Origin: an uncultured Eubacterium sp.
GTDB lineage: Bacteria; Bacillota_A; Clostridia; Lachnospirales; Lachnospiraceae
DNA: 5,084 nt
NCBI GenBank assembly: GCA_948759685.1
Contig: CAQBGY010000044.1
Location: forward strand, 1 to 5,084
Direction: 5' to 3'
Shown here: positions 1-5,084 of the stretch, in pieces
Layout: each line of letters opens with the position of its first letter
Numbering within the stretch: position 1 is the first letter of the stretch
Translations under genes and position numbers: made by a program
The notes under the pieces: model-generated
What the model was told of the DNA's origin: nothing
The model's input: only the letters and a program-made list of their open reading frames with translations
The model's database searches: none

Positions 1-85
1 TCGCAACTAAGCGACGCTTCATTTTAACTGAGGGCGAGCGATTTGACGCTTACTCCATTGCTATCTTTGCATCTGTTTTATCCAT
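1..85 (-). pseudogene. Interrupted or very short reading frame at the left edge
   Basis: An ATG at 85-83 follows a good Shine-Dalgarno (GGGAG at 96-92, 6-nt spacer) and encodes MDKTDAKIAME, then a TAA at 52-50. In the same frame the sequence stays open to the window edge and reads ASNRSPSVKMKRRLVA; a second in-frame ATG lies at 22-20 without an obvious ribosome binding site. The strong start followed by an early stop suggests a gene broken by a nonsense change. Alternatives are an 11-codon leader peptide, or an unrelated gene starting at 22. By hand count the first 100 bases are about 47% GC, richer than most of the window, so this may be the edge of a different module. I do not recognise the product, and too little is visible to judge function. 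Confidence 0.3.
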
Positions 86-91
86 GCTGTT

Positions 92-96
92 CTCCC
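92..96 (-). promoter_or_regulatory. Shine-Dalgarno for the left-edge frame
   Basis: GGGAG on the minus strand, 6 nt before the ATG at 85. It is the main reason to treat the left-edge frame as a real or formerly real gene start. Confidence 0.45.
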
Positions 97-138
97 GCCA
101 CTTTTAATCTTTTTATTTCCTGCTATGCAATTGTCCAT

Positions 139-687
139 TCATAAGTCATAGTGTAGATTACCATTTGATTTTGCTTCCAAATAGGTCTGTTTGGACTGTT
201 CGGACATATTTCTGCCCAAACACACACCATACGGGGCAACGATTCCGTCATGAATAATAACATCCCTGAATGGCATCAATGTAGCTTCCACGATCTGCGG
301 CATGGGATAACCTCCCAGTATTTCTTTCCACGAAGAGTAAATTCCTTTCACAACATATACCTCATTGTTATCAACAGAAATCAACACAGATCCTTTTCTT
401 AAATGTCTATCCACTATAAATTTCCCATGTATTGCTCTCTTCCAACTACTGACAATAGCTATCTCTTCTTCATCCATCTTTTTAAAGCCTGACAGCACAA
501 ATTCATCAATTATATCTTTATCTTCCCATAATTTAGAAGATATAAACGCTACTGATTTTAGCGGCAAACCTTTAGGTGATGTCATCCCATAAAGCTCTTT
601 TATCAGCTTATATTTTTGATTTACAAAATCCAATAGAGATATCCATAGATCATAAAATTGTTCCGCTTCCTCATCTGTTAAAACCAT
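139..687 (-). CDS. Uncharacterised 182-residue protein
   Basis: Complete soluble protein of 182 residues with no signal peptide or membrane segment. The ATG at 687 is supported by AAGGTG 7 nt upstream. The N-terminal part (about 1-90) looks helical and acidic, with FVNQKY at 21-26 and an SWK at 81-83 followed by F90 and RHL at 94-96. The C-terminal part (about 98-160) looks beta-rich, with YVVKGIYSSW at 111-120 and VEATLMPFRDVIIHDG at 133-148, then YGV and LGRN. This pattern (SWK..GKF...RHL, a YxxxGIYS strand, an E-x-x-L-x-P-F-x-D-x-I-I-x-D-G strand, then a hydrophilic end) resembles a family of hypothetical proteins I have seen in Firmicutes, for which I know no function or reliable name. 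It has no catalytic signature that I recognise. It stands alone behind a 508-bp gap carrying the repeat arrays, with its own candidate promoter, so it is probably transcribed separately from the genes upstream. The coding call is firm; the function is unknown. Confidence 0.85.
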   Translation of the reverse strand: MVLTDEEAEQFYDLWISLLDFVNQKYKLIKELYGMTSPKGLPLKSVAFISSKLWEDKDIIDEFVLSGFKKMDEEEIAIVSSWKRAIHGKFIVDRHLRKGSVLISVDNNEVYVVKGIYSSWKEILGGYPMPQIVEATLMPFRDVIIHDGIVAPYGVCLGRNMSEQSKQTYLEAKSNGNLHYDL

Positions 688-694
688 ACAAATA

Positions 695-700
695 CACCTT
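695..700 (-). promoter_or_regulatory. Shine-Dalgarno of the 182-residue protein gene
   Basis: AAGGTG on the minus strand, 7 nt before the ATG at 687. It fixes the start of this gene. Confidence 0.65.
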
Positions 701-735
701 CATCCTTTTTATATTATCCATCAGCAACATTCTAT

Positions 736-763
736 ATAATATCATTTACCCCTATATGCTCAA
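736..763 (-). promoter_or_regulatory. Candidate sigma-A-type promoter for the 182-residue protein gene
   Basis: On the minus strand, TTGAGC (763-758, 4 of 6 to TTGACA) and TATTAT (741-736, 5 of 6 to TATAAT) are separated by 16 bp. This would start transcription near 728, about 40 nt before the ATG. The nearest repeat array ends about 78 bp upstream of the -35 box, a place where a regulator could act. AT-rich DNA yields such matches by chance, so the call is tentative. Confidence 0.35.
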
Positions 764-840
764 AACTTCCGTAGACAAACACAATTTTGACCTTATCAAT
801 TGCTGATTCCGTCTTGATCGTTTTAGCATAAGCTACTCAT

Positions 841-888
841 CTCGGATAATTCTTGTTTAAATCTTGGATAAACCTTGTTTAAACTACA
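841..888 (+). repeat. Repeat block A: four 11-bp units (direct repeat of block C)
   Basis: Positions 841-884 divide into four consecutive 11-bp units: CTCGGATAATT, CTTGTTTAAAT, CTTGGATAAAC and CTTGTTTAAAC. They alternate, so the array can also be read as a 22-bp unit present twice. The last unit includes the 8-bp palindrome GTTTAAAC (877-884). The 48-bp stretch 841-888 matches 1132-1179 at 44 of 48 positions, with 34 bp (850-883) identical. Steps of 11 bp put each unit on the same face of the helix, as expected for cooperative protein binding. Confidence 0.85.
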
Positions 889-949
889 CCCTTATTACAA
901 AATATTTAACCAACTATTCTTTGACTTATTGCAAGGAATAATACATTAA

Positions 950-1023
950 CTTAGTCCAAGATTTAGCTCAACTTTAGTCCAAAACAAGTCCAATTTAGTC
1001 CAAGCTCTGAAAGTAAGTCCCAA
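950..1023 (-). repeat. Repeat block B: tandem TTGGACT array
   Basis: On the minus strand the heptamer TTGGACT recurs four times exactly within 950-1004, plus one degenerate copy (TTGAGCT), at steps of 10, 11, 11 and 12 bp. The fuller unit is CTTGGACTAAA. A weaker sixth copy (TTGGGACTTAC, 1023-1013) lies about two helical turns further on. Read on the plus strand the units appear as TTTAGTCCAA. The orientation is opposite to blocks A and C, but the core TTGGACTAAA differs from their TTGGATAAA by only one inserted base. Confidence 0.75.
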
Positions 1024-1131
1024 AACGATCTAATTCCATTGAAAATAAACTCAACTTCTCATTCATCAGCCAAAGTCTCATATCTCACAGCCAATTGATT
1101 CTGACCATTCTATTTCTATATAAATCGCCAC

Positions 1132-1179
1132 CTTGAATAGTTCTTGTTTAAATCTTGGATAAACCTTGTTTAAATTACA
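1132..1179 (+). repeat. Repeat block C: four 11-bp units (direct repeat of block A)
   Basis: Positions 1132-1175 divide into CTTGAATAGTT, CTTGTTTAAAT, CTTGGATAAAC and CTTGTTTAAAT, the same order as block A 291 bp away. The middle 34 bp (1141-1174) are identical to 850-883. The block begins about 20 bp beyond the stop codon of the Schlafen-type gene. The first unit of each block is the most divergent, which suggests decay at the array edge. Confidence 0.85.
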
Positions 1180-1192
1180 ATTTTAAAACAAG
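1165..1192 (-). terminator. Possible AT-rich hairpin after the Schlafen-type gene
   Basis: The last unit of block C (CTTGTTT at 1165) faces an inverted copy (AAACAAG ending at 1192), and the inner AAATT/AATTT can also pair around ACA, giving an interrupted stem of about 12 bp. It begins 3 nt after the TGA at 1196, where a terminator would be expected. The stem is AT-rich and is not followed by a U-run on the transcribed strand (GGTTTATCC follows), so it is a poor intrinsic terminator and may be only an inverted iteron. Confidence 0.25.
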
Positions 1193-1195
1193 ATC

Positions 1196-2908
1196 TCACT
1201 TTAATATCCAATTAGATTTTTGCTGGTTTTCTGAGTCAGTATCAATAATGCCTTGTTTTCTCAGCGCTGTAAGCATATTTCGGATTTTATTTTCTTTTTG
1301 GGCATCACTCAACACATTTGGCAGCTTATCCCATAACAATTCCCGAATATCCTTCTTTTTGGCTTTTTTATACTGTTTCAGATATTCAACAATTAAATCC
1401 TTATAATACTTATCATCAAACCCCTTATTTTTAATATAGTTTGTACTCTCATCAATGCTCTTAGCCGCTGATGCCGATAAATATAAACTTGTTATCCTGC
1501 CTTCTACCAGTTTCAATGCCCGCAGTTTGTCTACATCCTCTTTTTCTATCGACAAGCCTTTTTGGACCCTATCAAGCAAAAACACTGTCTGTAAATCTAA
1601 ATCCTGATGATCATACAATATGTGCATATAATTATCATTCAAGGTTTTACCATATACTGTCACTTCAACCTGTGCACCCGAAGATACATTGTAGTCCGGC
1701 AGTGGAAAATACTTCGCCTTTTGAATATTATATGCTCGGCGGATTCCCAATGTTGCGGTATCAATCATATGAAATGCCATCATAGAATCTGCTAAAAGTT
1801 TATTTCTATAAAATGGCGGACTGTAACTTACTTCCAACACGTTCTCTATTTTCTGTGGAATAAAGTCACCCGGATTCGTAAATTTAATTTTGTCCTCAAA
1901 TTCATTCACATAAATCCTTCCACCTAACTGATAATTCGTATGCGCAATACAGTTGTTAAGCAACTCCCGAATTAGCCAGCTATTATATTGCTCTGTTTCC
2001 ATCGGAAACAGCGTCAACTGATTAGGCATATATCGGTAAGTCAGATTTCGTACTTTCGCAAACACTTTATCCACTACATTGATAAATGGAATCTTAAAAA
2101 TTGCATAATCTTTATCCATTCCATCCGCGCCATACAACCTCCACATAATGCTCGGCGCAGTCTGAAACATATAATCAAAATCCGAATTCCCCAACAGAAG
2201 CATTCCTGCTTGTGTAATTTTGCCATCTATCATAAGCTTAATCTTTGTAAGAAACTGCTCATCACTCATAGCATCCACTTCTGCCGAAATATGCTTCTGA
2301 TTCATTTTTTCTTTATATTTTTCTCTTGCCAAATCTATTGCAGTCTTATCCAAGTGCTCTATTGTTGCCTTTTCTAATACCTGTTTTGACCAATCTTTAC
2401 GCTCCTGTGAACGGATTGCATCTATCTTATACTGTTTCAATGCAACAAGGCTTTCCCCTGCTCGTTCATAGTAATTTGTTTTCCAGTCTGTTGGTATTCC
2501 TGTTGCTGCTGCCGGAATTTTGAACATAAGCACTCGGTATTCTTTGCCATTTACAATAGGGAATATTTCAATAATATCATAAAATGTCATTCCATTGGCA
2601 GTATCTCTGGAAATCTCATATTTGAAACGTTCAAGCAGACTTTTATCCCCCTTTTTAAATGAGGTTCCTACTACCTGTTTTGTCTTGTTCTGCTCTCCAA
2701 CTCCAAAAACAAGCCATCCATATTGCTGTTGACGTAAGTTTGCTTCATTACTTATTGCAGAAAAATATCTTCCAATTTTATCTGTATCATAGCCGCCCTT
2801 AGCTTCCTTAAACTCAACAATTTCAAATTCCCAACGCTCCATGAGCATTTCTAAAATTTCGTAATATTCAACATCTTTTATAGACTTGCTATATTCAAAA
2901 TATGGCAT
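1196..2908 (-). CDS. Schlafen AlbA_2 / GHKL ATPase-like / winged-helix protein
   Basis: A 570-residue cytoplasmic protein. Residue numbers below count from the ATG at 2908. The N-terminal part (about 25-150) fits the AlbA_2 (Schlafen) nucleic-acid-binding fold: E29, E32 and K34 in an E-x-x-E-F-K motif, a GWLVFGVGE strand (64-72) and YYERAGESLVAL (146-157). A central part (about 300-400) fits the HATPase_c_4 (GHKL-type) domain of the same family, with RELLNNCIAHTNY (314-326) as the N-box and a TNPGDF loop (344-349) as the ADP-contacting region, followed by LGIRRAYNIQKAKYFPLPDY. The C-terminal 65 residues form a winged helix ending in NWILK, as is usual here. Such proteins are annotated as ATP-binding proteins or putative transcriptional regulators; eukaryotic Schlafens cleave RNA through acidic residues, but activity is unproven for this bacterial branch. 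A TTG at 2923 would add five residues, but the ATG has the better-placed Shine-Dalgarno. The family call is firm; a defence role is inferred from the neighbours. Confidence 0.9.
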   Translation of the reverse strand: MPYFEYSKSIKDVEYYEILEMLMERWEFEIVEFKEAKGGYDTDKIGRYFSAISNEANLRQQQYGWLVFGVGEQNKTKQVVGTSFKKGDKSLLERFKYEISRDTANGMTFYDIIEIFPIVNGKEYRVLMFKIPAAATGIPTDWKTNYYERAGESLVALKQYKIDAIRSQERKDWSKQVLEKATIEHLDKTAIDLAREKYKEKMNQKHISAEVDAMSDEQFLTKIKLMIDGKITQAGMLLLGNSDFDYMFQTAPSIMWRLYGADGMDKDYAIFKIPFINVVDKVFAKVRNLTYRYMPNQLTLFPMETEQYNSWLIRELLNNCIAHTNYQLGGRIYVNEFEDKIKFTNPGDFIPQKIENVLEVSYSPPFYRNKLLADSMMAFHMIDTATLGIRRAYNIQKAKYFPLPDYNVSSGAQVEVTVYGKTLNDNYMHILYDHQDLDLQTVFLLDRVQKGLSIEKEDVDKLRALKLVEGRITSLYLSASAAKSIDESTNYIKNKGFDDKYYKDLIVEYLKQYKKAKKKDIRELLWDKLPNVLSDAQKENKIRNMLTALRKQGIIDTDSENQQKSNWILK

Positions 2909-2915
2909 TACGCTA

Positions 2916-2920
2916 CCACC
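2916..2920 (-). promoter_or_regulatory. Shine-Dalgarno deciding the start of the Schlafen-type gene
   Basis: GGTGG on the minus strand lies 7 nt before the ATG at 2908. The alternative TTG at 2923-2921 has only AGG directly adjoining it, with no spacer. The ATG is therefore preferred and the protein is 570 rather than 575 residues. Confidence 0.6.
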
Positions 2921-2964
2921 CAACCTATATTTTTTCTTTTATTTTTTGTTTTTATATTTATCTG

Positions 2965-2985
2965 CTAAATCATATCATGAATTAG
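2965..2985. repeat. Palindrome in the gap between the OLD-like and Schlafen-type genes
   Basis: CTAAATCAT and ATGAATTAG form an inverted repeat with 8 of 9 pairs around ATC. On the plus strand it is followed by a T-run (ATTTTTT), on the minus strand by no T-run. Since the genes are on the minus strand, it is a poor terminator for the OLD-like gene. It could be an operator for the Schlafen-type gene, because it overlaps the candidate -10 region. Confidence 0.35.
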
Positions 2986-2995
2986 ATTTTTTCAA
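2969..2995 (-). promoter_or_regulatory. Weak candidate promoter for the Schlafen-type gene
   Basis: TTGAAA (2995-2990, 5 of 6) and TATGAT (2974-2969, 5 of 6) on the minus strand are separated by 15 bp, shorter than the preferred 17. The -10 falls within the palindrome at 2965-2985. The hexamers are good but the spacing is not, and the DNA is very AT-rich. Read-through from the upstream operon remains possible. Confidence 0.25.
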
Positions 2996-2999
2996 TAAT

Positions 3000-4430
3000 C
3001 TATTCCTCCAAAACTTTACTATCTAAGTCATTAATAAATGCTTGTATTTCATTTTGGTTTTTTTCCTTCCATATATCATACAGCGCATACAACATTACAT
3101 GTGTGTTTACTCCAAGCATCGTACATAACTCATCCCACCAATCATGATGATTTAATCCTGCAATTCCACTTAATGCCTCGAAAACATCTTCGCTTCTTTT
3201 TCCTAATAATTGAGCAATTTTTACATAAGCACCTTCTGATATAAGTAAACTTTTCATATCTGTTTCAACATCTTTTACTAAAGGAAGAAATATATATTGC
3301 AGTCTATTATTATTAAATTTTTCTTCTTTTTGATCACCATCGTAAACTCCAATAATTTTATATTTTATCTTCTGAAGAACATCTTTTTCCATAATTGATG
3401 TAATATGGCTTGAATCCTTGGCAACTTCAATATTGTATTTTCGCAAAAACACCATTCTTTCCTTTTCAAAAATCACTTCCAAGAATTCCTTTGCCAACAT
3501 ATCTTCAACTAAGAATGTCCCACGTATTTCATCCTCTACTCCTAAAATAACATTTGCGCCATACATACTTGGTCTTTTTATTACAGCATCCCCAAGTAAT
3601 CTACTTATTATATGTATATTATCATTTTCGACATTTTCTAAAATATATGGCGAATGTGTAGAAATTACAAAACTTATTCCTTTCTCAACAGATTGTTGGG
3701 CAACAAAATTCATAAAGTTTTTTTGCGATTTTATAGCAACAAAAGATTCAGGCTCTTCTATTAAAATAATTGATTGACTCTCCTGCTTATTGATATACCA
3801 ATACATATAAAACAGACAATACTCACCTGTTCCCATTTTTCGTGTGTCATAAGTAACACTGCCTTCTTCTACAATAAAAAATGGAAACGTTTCTATGGTT
3901 TCAGCATCTTCAATCTCAACATCTTCAACTTCAATTAGTGAGATTTTTGTGTAATTTCTTCCTGTCAGATAGTTTAATTGTTGTATGTCTTGAGTTTGAA
4001 AATCAATTATTTCATTTTGTTCCAATAATTCATCTAAATGCTCTTGCTTCCATATAACCCTAAATATTGTAATAATATTTAAATACTCAAGGAAACCAAC
4101 ACCTTCCTCACACTCTGCTTGGCTAACTAATTGTTTCGACTCGTTATCACATTCGTATCTATTTCCTTTATAATATACCTGACCTGTAACATATGCATTT
4201 TTTATTTTTATTTTATCTTGCTTTTCTAGCGGAATTCCTAATAAATTTTTGATTGCTAATATTGTCGTAGATTTTCCAGCCCCGTTCAACCCACAAATTA
4301 CTTGTATACCTTTTCCTAATTCTAACTTCCCCAAGTTATTATATCCATGTATATCAATTTGAGATAAATAACTCTTATACTCATATTTTGGTATTTTTCT
4401 CCAATAATCTTTTGCCTTTGCTTCTCTCAT
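3000..4430 (-). CDS. OLD-like ATPase with C-terminal TOPRIM nuclease domain
   Basis: A complete 476-residue cytoplasmic protein. The ATPase half has Walker A GLNGAGKST (47-55), an ABC-signature-like KMGTGEY (198-204) before a helix, Walker B IILIEEPES (221-229) and the switch histidine in ISTHSP (256-261, H259). An acidic stretch (167-180) precedes the signature. The C-terminal half matches an OLD-type TOPRIM: FLVEDMLAKEFLE (306-318) supplies the metal-binding Glu (E309), GVYDGDQ (361-367) supplies the Asp-x-Asp pair (D364, D366), and FLPL at 381-384 fits the strand that follows. OLD-family proteins couple ATP sensing or hydrolysis to metal-dependent DNA or RNA cleavage, and several (P2 Old, GajA) act against phage. 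It is shorter than GajA and has no UvrD-like helicase next to it, so it is not standard Gabija. The start overlaps the stop of the upstream gene (ATGA), which implies translational coupling and a shared complex or pathway. The domain call is firm; phage defence is inferred. Confidence 0.9.
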   Translation of the reverse strand: MREAKAKDYWRKIPKYEYKSYLSQIDIHGYNNLGKLELGKGIQVICGLNGAGKSTTILAIKNLLGIPLEKQDKIKIKNAYVTGQVYYKGNRYECDNESKQLVSQAECEEGVGFLEYLNIITIFRVIWKQEHLDELLEQNEIIDFQTQDIQQLNYLTGRNYTKISLIEVEDVEIEDAETIETFPFFIVEEGSVTYDTRKMGTGEYCLFYMYWYINKQESQSIILIEEPESFVAIKSQKNFMNFVAQQSVEKGISFVISTHSPYILENVENDNIHIISRLLGDAVIKRPSMYGANVILGVEDEIRGTFLVEDMLAKEFLEVIFEKERMVFLRKYNIEVAKDSSHITSIMEKDVLQKIKYKIIGVYDGDQKEEKFNNNRLQYIFLPLVKDVETDMKSLLISEGAYVKIAQLLGKRSEDVFEALSGIAGLNHHDWWDELCTMLGVNTHVMLYALYDIWKEKNQNEIQAFINDLDSKVLEE

Positions 4431-5084
4431 TTTATCCTATCACCCCATGAATGATTATTATTTATTTCATCTAGAACCGAATTCATATTTTGAAGTTGCG
4501 TAAAATTCTCTATTGTTTCTAACAAAAGCATTCCTTTCTCATTGAATAACATATCAGTAAAAATACTTAATATAATATCTCTATAAATCACAGACAATGC
4601 ATCTGTGCTCCCCATACTTGCTCTTTGATTATAAATGTTCATCATAGTATCAGTAAACATATATTTCTCTATCATACGTTTGGTAAAAAAACCGTAATCA
4701 TCAAATTGTTTTTTTTCTACAATTTTACCTTTTAAATAATCTCTTGTAGACTCAAACCGATACATTACCGTTTCTATTTCTTCTATATTTCTATCATTTT
4801 TTGTAACATATATAAGCCAACTTACAAGTGTTGCCTTACTATGTTTAGGGCAATAGTCATAATTAGCCTTTATTTTTTTCATACACTCAATATAAGTTTT
4901 TAACGCTTTACGCACTACTTCAATAGTCTCATTCGAATAAGGGATTGATTCTCTATACTTTTTTGAGATATCTCCTGCTGTTACTTTCTTTCTTAAAGTG
5001 TTTATTTCAATCATATAGGCAAACTTAGATATAATTTCATCGTATGCTAATCTTGAATTGGAGAATCCAACAGTCTCTTTAGTA
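4427..5084 (-). CDS. Partner protein of the OLD-like nuclease, 5' end outside the window
   Basis: The frame is open from the right edge to the TGA at 4429-4427, giving at least 218 residues. An internal ATG at 5014 has no Shine-Dalgarno (TTTGCCTAT precedes it), and 23 in-frame codons before it read as plausible protein (for example FSNSRLAYDEIISKF), so this is most likely the C-terminal part of a longer protein. The visible part is predominantly helical and charged, without a signal peptide or membrane segment. It contains a YCPKH at about 78-82 (counted from the edge) but no paired metal ligands, no HNH motif and no Walker motifs. The R-L-x-Y-D-E-I-I-x-K-F segment followed by helices recalls the region after the ParB-like domain in DUF262 (GmrS/GmrD-like) proteins, but this is weak pattern memory. 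It overlaps the OLD-like gene by 4 bp, so the two are very probably one operon. The coding call is firm; the function is open. Confidence 0.8.
   Translation of the reverse strand, partial: TKETVGFSNSRLAYDEIISKFAYMIEINTLRKKVTAGDISKKYRESIPYSNETIEVVRKALKTYIECMKKIKANYDYCPKHSKATLVSWLIYVTKNDRNIEEIETVMYRFESTRDYLKGKIVEKKQFDDYGFFTKRMIEKYMFTDTMMNIYNQRASMGSTDALSVIYRDIILSIFTDMLFNEKGMLLLETIENFTQLQNMNSVLDEINNNHSWGDRIK
4435..4446 (-). promoter_or_regulatory. Shine-Dalgarno of the OLD-like gene, inside the upstream gene
   Basis: The minus strand reads GGGGTGATAGGA just before the ATG at 4430. AGGA ends 4 nt from the start and GGGGTG ends 10 nt from it. It lies within the last codons of the upstream gene, consistent with coupled translation through the ATGA overlap at 4430-4427. 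Confidence 0.5.

Larger units (their letters stand above)
688..1195. other. Gene-free intergenic region with iterated repeats
   Basis: This 508-bp stretch separates the Schlafen-type gene from the 182-residue protein gene and contains no credible coding frame on either strand. It holds a ribosome binding site and candidate promoter near its left end, three arrays of direct repeats at about 11-bp steps (841-884, 950-1023, 1132-1175), and a possible hairpin just after the stop of the Schlafen-type gene. The stretches 764-840, 885-949 and 1024-1131 show nothing that I can name. Confidence 0.7.

Noticed and set aside
9..51. Short inverted and direct repeats (AAGCG-a-CGCTT at 9-19; GACGCTT at 13-19 and 45-51)
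   Set aside because: They are very short and lie in a GC-richer, possibly coding stretch, so chance occurrence is likely; there is no T-run to suggest a terminator.
576..806. Plus-strand frame of 76 codons with a hydrophobic stretch
   Set aside because: It largely overlaps the 182-residue gene on the other strand and has no supporting ribosome binding site; the hydrophobic part comes from AT-rich intergenic DNA.
922..955. Plus-strand promoter reading across block B
   Set aside because: TTGACT is a fair -35, but no acceptable -10 occurs at 16-18 bp, and no plus-strand gene follows.
841..1179. CRISPR array
   Set aside because: The 34-bp identical repeat occurs only twice with 257 bp between the copies, and the remaining units are 11 bp without unique spacers. 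No cas gene is visible.
841..1179. Plasmid centromere (parC-like) or replication iterons
   Set aside because: The 11-bp spacing is similar, but no ParM/ParR, ParA/ParB or replication initiator gene is present in the window. It is kept only as an architectural comparison.
1988..2377. Plus-strand frame of 129 codons
   Set aside because: It lies entirely inside the Schlafen-type gene on the opposite strand, and its composition (rich in His, Ile, Cys) is typical of an antisense shadow.
3418..3777. Plus-strand frame of 119 codons
   Set aside because: It is antisense to the Walker B and TOPRIM coding region of the OLD-like gene and has no independent support.
3000..4430. Gabija GajA
   Set aside because: ATPase plus TOPRIM fits broadly, but the protein is shorter than GajA and the neighbouring genes contain no UvrD-like helicase.

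Overview
The window looks like a chromosomal or integrative-element segment from a low-GC Gram-positive bacterium, probably Clostridia. The reasons are its AT-rich DNA, its Lys/Ile/Glu/Asn-rich proteins, its G-rich Shine-Dalgarno sequences and its protein families. The genus cannot be fixed from the sequence. Every convincing gene lies on the minus strand, so the biological order runs from right to left.

Layout in transcription order: (1) 5084-4427, the C-terminal 218 codons of a gene whose start lies outside the window. It is a helical protein of unknown function, possibly the tail of a DUF262/GmrSD-like protein. (2) 4430-3000, a 476-residue OLD-like protein with an ABC-type ATPase and a C-terminal TOPRIM nuclease domain, joined to gene 1 by an ATGA stop/start overlap. 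(3) A 91-bp AT-rich gap with a palindrome and a possible weak promoter. (4) 2908-1196, a 570-residue protein with a Schlafen-type AlbA_2 domain, a GHKL ATPase-like domain and a winged helix. (5) A gap of about 500 bp (1195-688) with no gene but with three arrays of short direct repeats at roughly 11-bp spacing. (6) 687-139, a 182-residue protein of an uncharacterised family. (7) At the left edge, a more GC-rich stretch holding a reading frame with a good ribosome binding site, a stop after 11 codons and an open continuation to the edge.

Taken together this resembles a defence or accessory island. OLD-like ATPase-nucleases in a coupled two-gene operon are a recurring anti-phage layout (Gabija, Septu and PARIS-like systems), and AlbA_2/Schlafen proteins often occur in such islands. 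This functional reading rests on domain content and context only.

The least explained part is the 841-1175 intergenic region. Two nearly identical 48-bp blocks, each made of four 11-bp units, flank a third array in the opposite orientation whose core (TTGGACTAAA) resembles theirs (TTGGATAAA). Helical phasing suggests cooperative protein binding upstream of the 182-residue gene, but nothing in the window identifies the binding protein.
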